A stretch of 36,061 nucleotides of DNA, taken from NCBI GenBank assembly GCA_046154695.1, contig JBJXFI010000344.1, positions 1-36,061 of the forward strand. The letters are read 5' to 3'. Of the stretch, positions 18,668 through 26,794 are shown piece after piece; positions within the stretch are counted from its first letter, which is position 1, and each line of letters starts with the position of its first letter. The DNA comes from DALYLB01 sp046154695 (GTDB lineage: Bacteria > Acidobacteriota > Blastocatellia > RBC074). Under the pieces are notes generated by a model. The model saw only the letters and a program-made list of their open reading frames with translations, was not told where the DNA came from and did no database searches. The position numbers and the translations under genes are program-made.

Positions 18668-20092
18668 TCACGCCAGCACCTCGCGAATCACATGCCCGTG
18701 CACGTCGGTCAGCCGGCGGTTCGTGCCGTTGTGATAATAGGTCAGCCGCTCGTGATCGATGCCGAGCAGGTGTAGAACGGTGGCGTAGAGATCGTAGACG
18801 GAGGCGACGTTCTCCACCGCGCGTCGGCCGAGGTCGTCGGTCGCGCCGTAACTGATCCCGCCCTTGACGCCGGCGCCCATCATCCAGACGGTGAAGCCGT
18901 CGGGGTTGTGGTCGCGGCCGGTGGTTCCTTCCTGATGCGTAGGCATGCGGCCGAACTCGGTCACCCAGAGGATGAGCGTGTCCTTGAGCATCCCGCGTTG
19001 TTTCAGATCGGTGAGCAGGGCCGCGGTCGGTTGATCGAGGATCGGGCAGTGGCGCTCGTAATCGGTCTTGAGCGTGCGATGCGCGTCCCAGTTGAGCAGG
19101 CCGTCGATGCCGCTCGCGCGCGAGGCGCAATAGAGGCTGACATAGCGGACGCCGCGCTCCAGCAGCCGCCGCGAGAGCAGGCAGTTTCGCGCGTAGGCGG
19201 CCTTGAGCGGATTCGGGTCTTCGGTGGCATAGAGCTTGTGGACGTGCGCGGGCTCGCGCGTGAGATCGGCGATTTCGGGCGCGGCGAGCTGCATGCGGGC
19301 CGCCAGTTCATACGACGCCATGCGCGCCCGCAGATCGCTTTCGCCGGGATTGCGGACGGCGTTCTCTTCATTCAGCCGGCGAAGAAACTCGCGGGTCGCC
19401 GCTTCCTCCGGCTCCGAGATCGAGGCAGGGCGGCTGAGATTGCGCAGCGGCTGATGCGCAGCGAGCATCACGGCCTGATGCTGGGCGGGCAGAAAGCCGC
19501 TCGCCCAGTTGGCCTTTCCGTTGGGCGGCTCGCCGCGCACATCGGTGACCGCAACGAAGGTCGGCAGATTGTCGTTGAGGCTTCCCAGCGCGTAACTCGC
19601 CCAGGCGCCCGCCGAGGGAAAGCCCTCGCGAACGAATCCCGTGTTCATAAAGACGCTCGCCGGCCCGTGCGTGTTCGACCGCGAGGTCATCGAATGGATG
19701 AAGGCGATGTCGTCCACGTGCGCGGCCAGATGCGGCAGCAGCGTCGTGATTCGCTTTCCGCTCTGTCCGGCGGGCGCGAACGGCCACGGCGATTTCATGA
19801 GATTGCCGTTTTTGCCCTGAAACGTGACCTCCCGCTCCGCGCCGGGCATCGGCGTCCCGTCGAACTTTTCGAGCGCCGGCTTGTAATCCCATAGATCGAT
19901 GTGAGACGCGGCGCCGGGGCAGAAGATCTGGAGCACCTGTCTGGCGCGCGGCGTCTGGCGCCAAGCCTCCTGCGCGGCGAGAGCGTCCTCCCGCAGCAGG
20001 TGCGACAGCGCCACGCCCGTCAGGCCCGTCGCGGCGTCGCGAAGGAAGTGGCGGCGCGCCAGATCGAGGGATGAAAGCGTTCTTGTGATCAT
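18668..20092 (-). CDS. DUF1501 protein with Tat signal
   Basis: A 474-residue protein starting with a twin-arginine type leader (ARRHFLRDAATGLTGVALS). DUF1501 features include FCPGAASHIDLWDYKP, AFIHSMTSRSNTHGPA, FPSAGAWASYALGS, FVAVTDVRGEPPN and LILWVTEFGRMPTHQ. The fold is alkaline-phosphatase/sulfatase-like. DUF1501 genes nearly always accompany DUF1549/DUF1553 cytochrome genes, as here, where the start codon lies 2 nt after the partner's stop. The pair is exported and common in Planctomycetota and some Acidobacteriota; its biochemical job is not established. Confidence 0.95.
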   Translation of the reverse strand: MITRTLSSLDLARRHFLRDAATGLTGVALSHLLREDALAAQEAWRQTPRARQVLQIFCPGAASHIDLWDYKPALEKFDGTPMPGAEREVTFQGKNGNLMKSPWPFAPAGQSGKRITTLLPHLAAHVDDIAFIHSMTSRSNTHGPASVFMNTGFVREGFPSAGAWASYALGSLNDNLPTFVAVTDVRGEPPNGKANWASGFLPAQHQAVMLAAHQPLRNLSRPASISEPEEAATREFLRRLNEENAVRNPGESDLRARMASYELAARMQLAAPEIADLTREPAHVHKLYATEDPNPLKAAYARNCLLSRRLLERGVRYVSLYCASRASGIDGLLNWDAHRTLKTDYERHCPILDQPTAALLTDLKQRGMLKDTLILWVTEFGRMPTHQEGTTGRDHNPDGFTVWMMGAGVKGGISYGATDDLGRRAVENVASVYDLYATVLHLLGIDHERLTYYHNGTNRRLTDVHGHVIREVLA

Positions 20093-20094
20093 CG

Positions 20095-23082
20095 CTACCT
20101 CACAAAGAGAAGTTCATTCGCGTTCAGCACTGCGCGGCCAAAAGCGCGCCAGCCGTGGCTGCCGATCAATTTCAATGCGGCGGCCTCTTCTTCCGGCGAA
20201 GGGCGCCGCTGAAATGCCAGCGCGAAGGCGCGCCGCACGCCATCGGCTTCGCTTGCCGGGGCCTCGCGCCGCGCGCGTTCGGCGAGCGCATCGGCCAGAT
20301 CGAGCGTGAAGCGATGATTGAGCTGCGTCAGCGCCTGCAGCGGAGAGGTCGTGCTGATGCGGGTCGGGGCCGCGGAGGCATTGTCCGGGAGGTCGAAATC
20401 GGTCAGGCCGTCGATCAGCGAAGCCCGCGCGTTCTGGTGATAGACGGCGCGGCGCCAGGTCTCCGGCCCATGCTGATCGGACGGGACGTAGGTGGCCACG
20501 TTGTCCTCCAGGTACCGGTAGAGCCGGAATCCGGGCCCGCCCATCTTCAGGTCGAGTTTGCCCGCGACGCTCAGCATCGTGTCGCGAACCTCTTCGGCGC
20601 TCAGCCTGCGGGGAGGGAAGCGCCACAGCAGGCGCGCCGATGCGTCCTGCCGCGCGGCGTCCCCGCGGTGCTCGCCGCTCTGGCGCCAGGTCTGCGAGAG
20701 CAGGATCTCGCGGTGCAGCGGCTTCATTCGCCAGCCATGCGATTGCAGGCGGCGCGCGAGCCAGTCGAGCAGCTCGGGATGGGTCGGCCTGCCGCCGAGG
20801 TAGCCGAAGTCGCTCGGCGTCTCCACGATCCCCGCGCCGAAGTGGTCGTGCCAGATTCGATTGACGATGACGCGCGCCGTCAGCGGATTCTCGTCGCTCG
20901 CGATCCAGGCGGCGAGCGCGCGCCTGCGTTCGGCCTCGGGCGCATCCACGGGCAGCTCGAAGGGTTTTACCCGCCCATCGAGCACGGCGAGTCCCGCGGG
21001 GCGAATGTCCCCGCCACGGCGCATCGGGTCGCCGCCCTTGTGAACGTAGGTCGCCTCTTTCGGCTGCTCGAACCTTCCCGCCCAGACGAGCGGCAGCGTG
21101 GGAATCGCCCTGATCTCGCGATTGACCGCCGCGATCGACTCATTCACCGACTGCAACTTCCGGCGCTCTTCCTCCGTCGTCACTTCGCGGGCGAAGCGCT
21201 CGATGGTCTGCGCCTCGTTGAACGGCGGGCGCGCCGTTGAATCGGCGACCGGGCGCCACTCCTTTCCATCCATCGAAACCAGCGCCTGATATTCGGTGAG
21301 GAAGGCGCCCTGCCCCACGCCCGGCGAATCCGGCGCGGCGGTGCGGTCGTGCGAGAAAACGATTCGCTCGATCGTCTCGGTGCGGGGGAAGGCGAGGGTC
21401 AGCTCCGCCGGCGCGCCGACAAACCATCGCTCGCCGAACCGGCCGTCCGTCGCGAGTTCAACGCCGTAGGCATCGGCGCCGGCGACATCCTCCGCGCGCC
21501 GCGTCACAGCCCCGGCCGGCTTCGTTCCATGCGAGGCGAGCGCGATATTGCGCGCATTGGGCGCGGGCGTCCAGACCTCGAACTCGTCGATCCGCGCGTT
21601 CTCCCCCGATTTCGGCCGCTCGGAGGTCGCGAGGATCCGGAATTTCAGGTAGCGCGCCTCGACGGGATCGAATCGGTGCTCGTTGAAATGGCGCGTGATC
21701 CGGGGCAGCGAATAGGAGGCCTGCCGCGCCGCCCGCGCCAGAGCCCGCGTCGCGACATCTTTCTCGATCGCGTCCCGCTCGCGGCTCAACTCAGCCCGCC
21801 GCGCTTCGAGCGGTTGCGTCCTTGCGGCGAAGCTCTCCTTGTCCGCGTCGGCCGCCACCACCCGTTCACCGTGCATCACTCCCTCGAACGCGGCCCGCAT
21901 TCGGTAGTAGTCCTCGGTCGGGATCGGATCGAACTTGTGATTGTGGCAGCGCGCGCAATTGACCGTCAGGCCGAGAAACGCATTGCTCGTCGCGGCGATC
22001 AGGTCATCGAGCGTGTTGGCGCGGATCACCTTCTGCTGGACTTCGTCCTGATTGCCCACGCTGTCATACGGTCCACAGACGAGAAATGCCGTCGCGACCT
22101 CGATTGTCGGATCTCCGCGCCCCACGACGTCGCCCGCGAGCTGCTCGACGATGAACCGGTTGAACGGCTTGTCCTCGTTGAAAGCCCGTATGACATAGTC
22201 GCGATAGGGCCAGAGGTTGTTGATGATGTGGTTCTGCTCGAATCCCTTGCTCTCGCCGAAGCGCGCGACATCGAGCCAGTGGCGCCCCCATTGTTCGCCG
22301 TATCGCGGGCTCGCAAGCAGGCGATCGACGAGCTTCTCCCAGGCCATCGGGTCCTGATTCGCGACAAAGGCCTCGACCTCTTCGGGCGCGGGCGGCAGCC
22401 CCGTCAGATCGTAGCTCACGCGGCGAATCAGCGTCCGGCGGTCGGCCGGCGGGTTGGGCGCCAGGCCGCGCGCGGAGAGCCCCGCGTAGACGAACCGGTC
22501 GATCGGCGATTGCGTCCATTCTGCCGGAATGCCCGCGGGCGCGGGCGGCGCGGGCGTCGTGATCGGTTGCAGCGCCCACCATGTCTCCTTGTCGGCGCGC
22601 TTCGATTCCGCGGCCGCGGCCTTTTCGTCCTCGGGCCAGTGGGCTCCGGAATCGATCCAGGCGCGAAGCAGGGCGACCTCCCGCGCTGACAGGCGATTCC
22701 CCGCGGGCGGCATCCGCTCGGCCGCATCCGCGGAGGTGACGCGCCGGATCAACTCGCTTCGCGCCGCATCGCCCGACACGATTACCGCGCCGCTCGCGCC
22801 GCCCTTCATCGCCCCTGCCTTGCGATCGAGCCGCAGCCCGGACTTCCGCGTCTCGCTCCCATGACACATCACGCACCGCGCATGCAGCAGCGGCCGGATC
22901 TCCCGCTCGAAATCGACGGCGGCGGGCTGCTGGAAGGCGCTCCCGGCCGCCGGAAACAGGCGAGCCCCCAGAACGATCGCCGCGAGGATCACCGAAAGCG
23001 AAACCGCGCGACTGCGCGCCCGGTTTCGCGAGCGAATCTCGCCGAACCGCGGATCGTGACTCCATTGCTCGTTCATTTGCAT
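20095..23082 (-). CDS. PSD1-type planctomycete cytochrome c protein (DUF1549/DUF1553)
   Basis: A 995-residue exported protein. After an N-terminal hydrophobic segment (about 27-50) comes a PSCyt1 heme domain with C70-V-M-C73-H74. Then DUF1549 (PIDRFVYAGLSARGLAPNP; VSYDLTGLPP; YGEQWGRHWLDVARF; CARCHNHKFDPIP), a discoidin-like insert (ARYLKFRILATSE, RIDEFEVWTP) and DUF1553 (NRIWHDHFGAGIVETPSDFG; LLDWLARRLQ; SASARLLWRFPPRRLSAEEVRD). A second CxxCH sits in NCARCHNHKF. It forms a two-gene operon with the DUF1501 gene. It was probably regulated once by the AraC-type regulator whose remnant is immediately upstream, but that is inference. Confidence 0.95.
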   Translation of the reverse strand: MQMNEQWSHDPRFGEIRSRNRARSRAVSLSVILAAIVLGARLFPAAGSAFQQPAAVDFEREIRPLLHARCVMCHGSETRKSGLRLDRKAGAMKGGASGAVIVSGDAARSELIRRVTSADAAERMPPAGNRLSAREVALLRAWIDSGAHWPEDEKAAAAESKRADKETWWALQPITTPAPPAPAGIPAEWTQSPIDRFVYAGLSARGLAPNPPADRRTLIRRVSYDLTGLPPAPEEVEAFVANQDPMAWEKLVDRLLASPRYGEQWGRHWLDVARFGESKGFEQNHIINNLWPYRDYVIRAFNEDKPFNRFIVEQLAGDVVGRGDPTIEVATAFLVCGPYDSVGNQDEVQQKVIRANTLDDLIAATSNAFLGLTVNCARCHNHKFDPIPTEDYYRMRAAFEGVMHGERVVAADADKESFAARTQPLEARRAELSRERDAIEKDVATRALARAARQASYSLPRITRHFNEHRFDPVEARYLKFRILATSERPKSGENARIDEFEVWTPAPNARNIALASHGTKPAGAVTRRAEDVAGADAYGVELATDGRFGERWFVGAPAELTLAFPRTETIERIVFSHDRTAAPDSPGVGQGAFLTEYQALVSMDGKEWRPVADSTARPPFNEAQTIERFAREVTTEEERRKLQSVNESIAAVNREIRAIPTLPLVWAGRFEQPKEATYVHKGGDPMRRGGDIRPAGLAVLDGRVKPFELPVDAPEAERRRALAAWIASDENPLTARVIVNRIWHDHFGAGIVETPSDFGYLGGRPTHPELLDWLARRLQSHGWRMKPLHREILLSQTWRQSGEHRGDAARQDASARLLWRFPPRRLSAEEVRDTMLSVAGKLDLKMGGPGFRLYRYLEDNVATYVPSDQHGPETWRRAVYHQNARASLIDGLTDFDLPDNASAAPTRISTTSPLQALTQLNHRFTLDLADALAERARREAPASEADGVRRAFALAFQRRPSPEEEAAALKLIGSHGWRAFGRAVLNANELLFVR

Positions 23083-23098
23083 CCCCCGGAATCGCGGC

Positions 23099-23167
23099 TC
23101 ATTCGCCGGCGCTCTGCCGCTTGTATTGCAGCGGCGTCATGTTCATCAGCTTGCGGAAGATGAGGTC
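23099..23167 (-). pseudogene. Remnant of an AraC/XylS-type regulator (C-terminal end only)
   Basis: On the minus strand the codons before a TGA at 23101-23099 read DLIFRKLMNMTPLQYKRQSAGE. The part IFRKLMNMTPLQYKR matches the last helix-turn-helix segment of AraC-family activators (F-x-R-x-F-K-x-x-x-G-M-T-P-x-x-Y-R-R). Upstream of it the frame no longer resembles the family, so only about 22 codons survive. It lies 17 nt beyond the start of the PSD1 gene and about 60 nt from the second palindromic repeat. Confidence 0.6.
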
Positions 23168-23229
23168 GATTTGGCATGGCGGGCGAATGCTACTCCGCTC
23201 TTGCCGGCTTTTCAAATGAGATGATCTTT

Positions 23230-23483
23230 AGAGGGTGTTTTGAAATTCTATTGCCTCAACCCGCGCAGCGGGTGGCAGCATATAGCCTGGGGTGAAGGCG
23301 AAGCCGGAACCCCAGGGCCGGTAAATCGGTTTTCAAGCCCGTGGAACGGGCGACAGCGGGCGCTCTGCCGCCCGTTTCACGGGCTTGGGAGCGTTTTCGA
23401 TGCGGTCCTGGGGCTTGCGCCCCACGCTTTATGCTGTCGCCTGCTTCGCAGGCTATACAAATCCCAATTTCAAAACACCCTCT
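23230..23483. repeat. Large palindromic intergenic repeat, copy 2 (opposite orientation)
   Basis: This fills most of the 519-nt gap between the PSD1 gene and the Gfo/Idh/MocA gene. Its terminal arms are an 18-bp perfect inverted repeat, 23230-23247 with 23466-23483 (GAGGGTGTTTTGAAATT core). Internally it aligns with the reverse complement of copy 1 through nearly its whole length (by eye close to nine bases in ten), including AACCCGCG(A/C)AGCGGGT, GCATATAGCCTGGGGTGAAGG and TTCGATGCGGTCCTGGGGCTT. The outermost 24 bp of copy 1 are absent here. The rest of the gap, 23484-23601, shows nothing certain; a TTGACG hexamer at 23491-23496 has no matching -10. Confidence 0.9.
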
Positions 23484-23601
23484 TACAGATTTGACGTGAT
23501 CGTTATAGCTCTGATCCTTCTCCTGTAGTAAATTCGCTATGTATCGACAGGTCCTGGTGTTCGACCGCATTGGCGATAAGACAGAATCATCACAAACTGG
23601 A

Positions 23602-24642
23602 ATGACAAGGCTACGCTTTGCTATCGTGGGAACCGGATTCTGGGCGCGCTATCAACTGGCGGCGTGGCGGGAGCTGGCAGGGGTGGAGTGCGTCGCGCTT
23701 TGCAATCGCCATGGCCGAAAAGCCGAGGATCTGGCGCGGGAATTCGGCGTGCCCGCGATCTTTGAGGATCCGCGTGAAATGCTACAGCGCGCGCGGATCG
23801 ATTTTCTGGACATCATCACGGATGTGACGACTCACAGCTCATTGGTGCATCTGGCGGCGAAACGCGGCCTGCCGGTCATCAGCCAGAAGCCGATGGCGAC
23901 CACCCTGTCTGAAGCCAGAGCGATGGTGCGCGCCTGCCGGGAAGCCCGTGTTCCTTTTTTCGTGCACGAAAACTGGCGGTGGCAGGCCCCGGTTCGGCAG
24001 GTGAAGAGCGAATTGCTTCGCGGCGCGATCGGGAAGCCGTTTCGCGCCCGGCTCCATTTCTGTTCCGGCTTCCCGGTGTTCGACAACCAGCCGTTCCTGC
24101 GGGAGCTGGAGCAGTTCATTCTGACCGACATCGGCAGCCACATTCTCGACACAGCGCGTTTTCTGTTCGGTGAGGCGAGCACGCTCCATTGTCAGACGCA
24201 TCAGATTCATCGCGACATCCGGGGCGAGGATGTCGCGACCGTCATGATGACGATGGGCGACGGGATGACGGTGGTCTGTGAAATGAGCTATGCCAGCCGC
24301 ACCGAGCATGAGCGCTTTCCTGAAACTTACATCCACTTCGAGGGGGAGAAGGGATCGCTCGAACTGGGACCGGATTATTGGATTCGCGTGACGACCGAAT
24401 CCGGCACATGCGCCCGCCGCTATCCGCCACCCCGCTACAACTGGGCAGACCCCGTATACGATCTGGTGCAGGCGAGCATCGTTCCCTGCAACGCGGATTT
24501 ACTGGCGGCGCTGCGGGGCAAAAAGCCCGCGGAAACGACGGGCGAGGATAACCTGAAATCCGTGGAACTGGTCTTTTCTTCTTATGAATCGGCCCGCGAC
24601 AGAAAGGTCATTCATCTTTCCCCCCAAGACCGGGAGGAATGA
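23602..24642 (+). CDS. apdH: Gfo/Idh/MocA family oxidoreductase, candidate D-apiose dehydrogenase
   Basis: Starting at MTRLRFAIVGTGFWARYQLA the protein has 346 residues; an upstream ATG at 23539 would add 21 residues before the Rossmann strand and is less likely. The NAD(P) motif is GTGFWA. The catalytic EKP motif appears as SQKP (Gln for Glu), and TDIGSHILDTARF carries the usual Asp-x-x-x-His. D-apiose dehydrogenase (ApdH), which oxidises D-apiose to the lactone, belongs to this family. Assignment as ApdH rests on the apiose-pathway genes that follow on the same strand, and on a remembered resemblance of the N-terminus. Another sugar dehydrogenase is possible. Confidence 0.85.
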   Translation: MTRLRFAIVGTGFWARYQLAAWRELAGVECVALCNRHGRKAEDLAREFGVPAIFEDPREMLQRARIDFLDIITDVTTHSSLVHLAAKRGLPVISQKPMATTLSEARAMVRACREARVPFFVHENWRWQAPVRQVKSELLRGAIGKPFRARLHFCSGFPVFDNQPFLRELEQFILTDIGSHILDTARFLFGEASTLHCQTHQIHRDIRGEDVATVMMTMGDGMTVVCEMSYASRTEHERFPETYIHFEGEKGSLELGPDYWIRVTTESGTCARRYPPPRYNWADPVYDLVQASIVPCNADLLAALRGKKPAETTGEDNLKSVELVFSSYESARDRKVIHLSPQDREE

Positions 24643-24709
24643 ACGGGGGAAGAACGGCCACGACACCTTTTGAAAACGATGATCACGACCATCAGGGGAG
24701 AACGACTCG

Positions 24710-25254
24710 ATGAACAGACACTTTTTCTTGCCTGTCGCAATCCTGTGCTGCCTGGCGAGCATCGGGGCTTTTGCCGCCACCGAGGCGAACCGCATGGTGG
24801 AATTCACCTTCGAGTCCGCAAGGCCCTACCAGGACCCGTTCAATGAGATCACCCTGGACGCCCTTTTCACGGACCCGTCGGGCGTCAGGCGGCGCGTCCC
24901 TGCCTTCTGGGCCGGAGGCATGACCTGGCGCGTGCGGTACGCTTCGCCGATCACCGGCGTCCACCGCTTTTATACCGAGTGCAGCGACCCGGGCAATGCA
25001 GGGCTGCACGCCGTGCGGGGCGAGGTGACGATCACGCCGTACCAGGGAGGGAATTCACTGTTCCGCCACGGCCCGATTCGCGTCGCGGACGATAACCGTC
25101 ACTTCGCGCACGCCGACGGCACGCCATTTTTCTGGCTCGGCGACACGTGGTGGATGGGGCTGGCGAAGCGGCTTCAGGCTCCCGGGAATTTGTTCCACCC
25201 GGCAACAACGCCGCGGGAGACGGCGACTGGGTGCTGGTAATCGATGTCAAATGA
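24710..25254 (+). pseudogene. Glycoside hydrolase (DUF5060 + DUF4038) with a large internal out-of-frame deletion
   Basis: The first 150 codons are intact: signal peptide (MNRHFFLPVAILCCLASIGAFA), a DUF5060 beta domain (VEFTFESARPYQDPFNEITL to YTECSDPGNAGLHAVRGEV), and the opening of the DUF4038 barrel (ADGTPFFWLGDTWWMGLAKRL). Right after this, near 25170, the sequence changes in frame +2 to FVPPGNNAAGDGDWVLVIDVK followed by TGA at 25252-25254. That is the C-terminal end of the same type of protein (compare GENLDWVLVLDD in the gene ending at 29523). Some 300 or more codons between are gone and the two parts are out of frame, so the 176-residue readable product would be inactive. It could also be an assembly collapse. 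Confidence 0.85.
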
Positions 25255-25275
25255 CGAACCATGAGATATCATCCG

Positions 25276-26535
25276 ATGAAGCCTACAACCTGCTTCCTCG
25301 CGTCGGTTCTGCTCCTCGCCGGAGCCGTCAACGCACAGAACTGGCCGCAGTTTCGGGGGCCGGCCGGCCAGGGGCATTCCGCCGAGACCGGTCTTCCGCT
25401 CAAGTGGAGCGCCGACGAGAACATTGCATGGAAGACCGAATTGCCGGGCGAATCGTGGTCGTCGCCCATCGTCTGGGGCAGCCGGGTCTTCGTCACCACC
25501 GCGACCGAGGCAGGCGCCAGTTGCCGCGTCATCGCGCTCGACCGCAGGACCGGCGCGATCCTCTGGAACAGGGAGGTCTTTCGACAGGCCACCCGGCGCA
25601 AGGAGGGGCGGAACAGCTACGCCACGCCCACCCCTGCGACGGACGGCAAACTCGTCTATGCCTGCTTCGGCGACGGCAGCTTCGCGGCGCTTGACTTCGC
25701 CGGGCGCGTCGTCTGGACCAATCGCGAATATCCCTTCTATGGCCAGCACGGCCTGGGAACGGCGCTCCTGCTCCACGACGGTCTGCTTATCATGGCGCGC
25801 GACGGCAGCAGCGACGGCGAGGATAGGAAAATCGGCTGGCAAACGCCCTGGGACAAAGCCTATGTGCTGGCGCTCGACGCCAGGACGGGCAGGGAGCGAT
25901 GGAAAGCCGGACGCGGGCTTTCCCGCATCTCGCACGGAACACCGGCCATCTGGAGAGCGTCGGACGGACGGCCGCAGATCGTCAGCGAGGCCGGGGACGT
26001 GTTGCAGGGGTTCGATCCAAAGACCGGCAATCGACTCTGGACCAGCGAGGTGATCGGCGAAGGCAAGGTGCCGTCGGTCGTCCTCGGCGACGGGCTCGCC
26101 TTCACGTCCGGCGGCTGGGGCGGCAAGGAGACGATCAAGGCGTTTCGGTTGGGCGGCTCAGGCGACCTCAAGGAATCGAACCTTGTCTGGGAACAGCGCA
26201 AGGGGATGCCCAAAGTTCCCTCCATGATCCATCTGAAGCCGCATCTCTTCGCGATCACGGACGGCGGCGTGGCCTCGTGCATGAACGCCGCCACAGGCGA
26301 ACTGCTCTGGCAGCAGCGCGTGGGCGGAAATTTCTCCGCCTCCCCTGTCGCCGCCGAGGGCCGTGTTTATTTCGTCAGCGATGACGGCGAAACGACCGTC
26401 ATCAAGGCCGGACCCGTGTTCGAAGTGCTGGCGAGGAATCCTCTACGTGAGACGGTTCAGGCCTCCCCCGCCATCTCGCAGAGGCAGTTCTTCATTCGCA
26501 CCGAGAAACACCTGTTCGCCATCGGCGGGAAATAA
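25276..26535 (+). CDS. Secreted PQQ-like beta-propeller protein
   Basis: A 419-residue exported protein. ATG 25276 opens a signal peptide (CFLASVLLLAGAVNAQ) and is preferred to ATG 25261, five codons earlier. The mature start NWPQFRGPAGQG is the standard beginning of this propeller group. Repeated blades show A-W-x-T/x-L-W patterns, for example NIAWKTELPG, GAILWNREVF, GRVVWTNREY, GNRLWTSEVIG and GELLWQQRVGG. No catalytic residues for a quinoprotein dehydrogenase are evident. It lies 22 nt after the broken hydrolase and ahead of the RuBisCO-like gene. A role in periplasmic sugar handling is only suggested by position. Confidence 0.88.
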   Translation: MKPTTCFLASVLLLAGAVNAQNWPQFRGPAGQGHSAETGLPLKWSADENIAWKTELPGESWSSPIVWGSRVFVTTATEAGASCRVIALDRRTGAILWNREVFRQATRRKEGRNSYATPTPATDGKLVYACFGDGSFAALDFAGRVVWTNREYPFYGQHGLGTALLLHDGLLIMARDGSSDGEDRKIGWQTPWDKAYVLALDARTGRERWKAGRGLSRISHGTPAIWRASDGRPQIVSEAGDVLQGFDPKTGNRLWTSEVIGEGKVPSVVLGDGLAFTSGGWGGKETIKAFRLGGSGDLKESNLVWEQRKGMPKVPSMIHLKPHLFAITDGGVASCMNAATGELLWQQRVGGNFSASPVAAEGRVYFVSDDGETTVIKAGPVFEVLARNPLRETVQASPAISQRQFFIRTEKHLFAIGGK

Positions 26536-26606
26536 GCGTGAAACCCGACTCAATTTTTGTTGTTTTGATTTATATCGCTTTGCAGTTGCATTTACGGAAG
26601 AGAGTC

Positions 26607-26668
26607 ACCACGGGGACACAGGGAAGAAGAAAGAAAGCCAATGTTTTCGCATTCTGCCTCCCCGTGGT
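26607..26668. repeat. Hairpin with a CACCACGGGGACACAGGG-type repeat
   Basis: The 259-nt gap 26536-26794 is AT-richer than its surroundings. ACCACGGGG (26607-26615) is complementary to CCCCGTGGT (26660-26668). The 5' half is the phrase CACCACGGGGACACAGGG, a short dispersed repeat type recalled from other GC-rich environmental genomes. Besides this, nothing certain is seen in the gap; a promoter for the RuBisCO-like operon could lie here. Confidence 0.5.
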
Positions 26669-26794
26669 TAATTCCCTCCACTCAATTGCAAACCGATCTG
26701 GAATCGTCATAAATCGAGCGTCATTCTTACAGAAAAAGCGGCGGCGGAGAGGTATCTTTATCCTGCTCCGGCGCCGCTCGGTGAAAAATAGATA

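Noticed and set aside
23491..23496. TTGACG hexamer ahead of the Gfo/Idh/MocA gene as a -35 box
   Set aside because: No -10-like hexamer is found 16-18 nt downstream.
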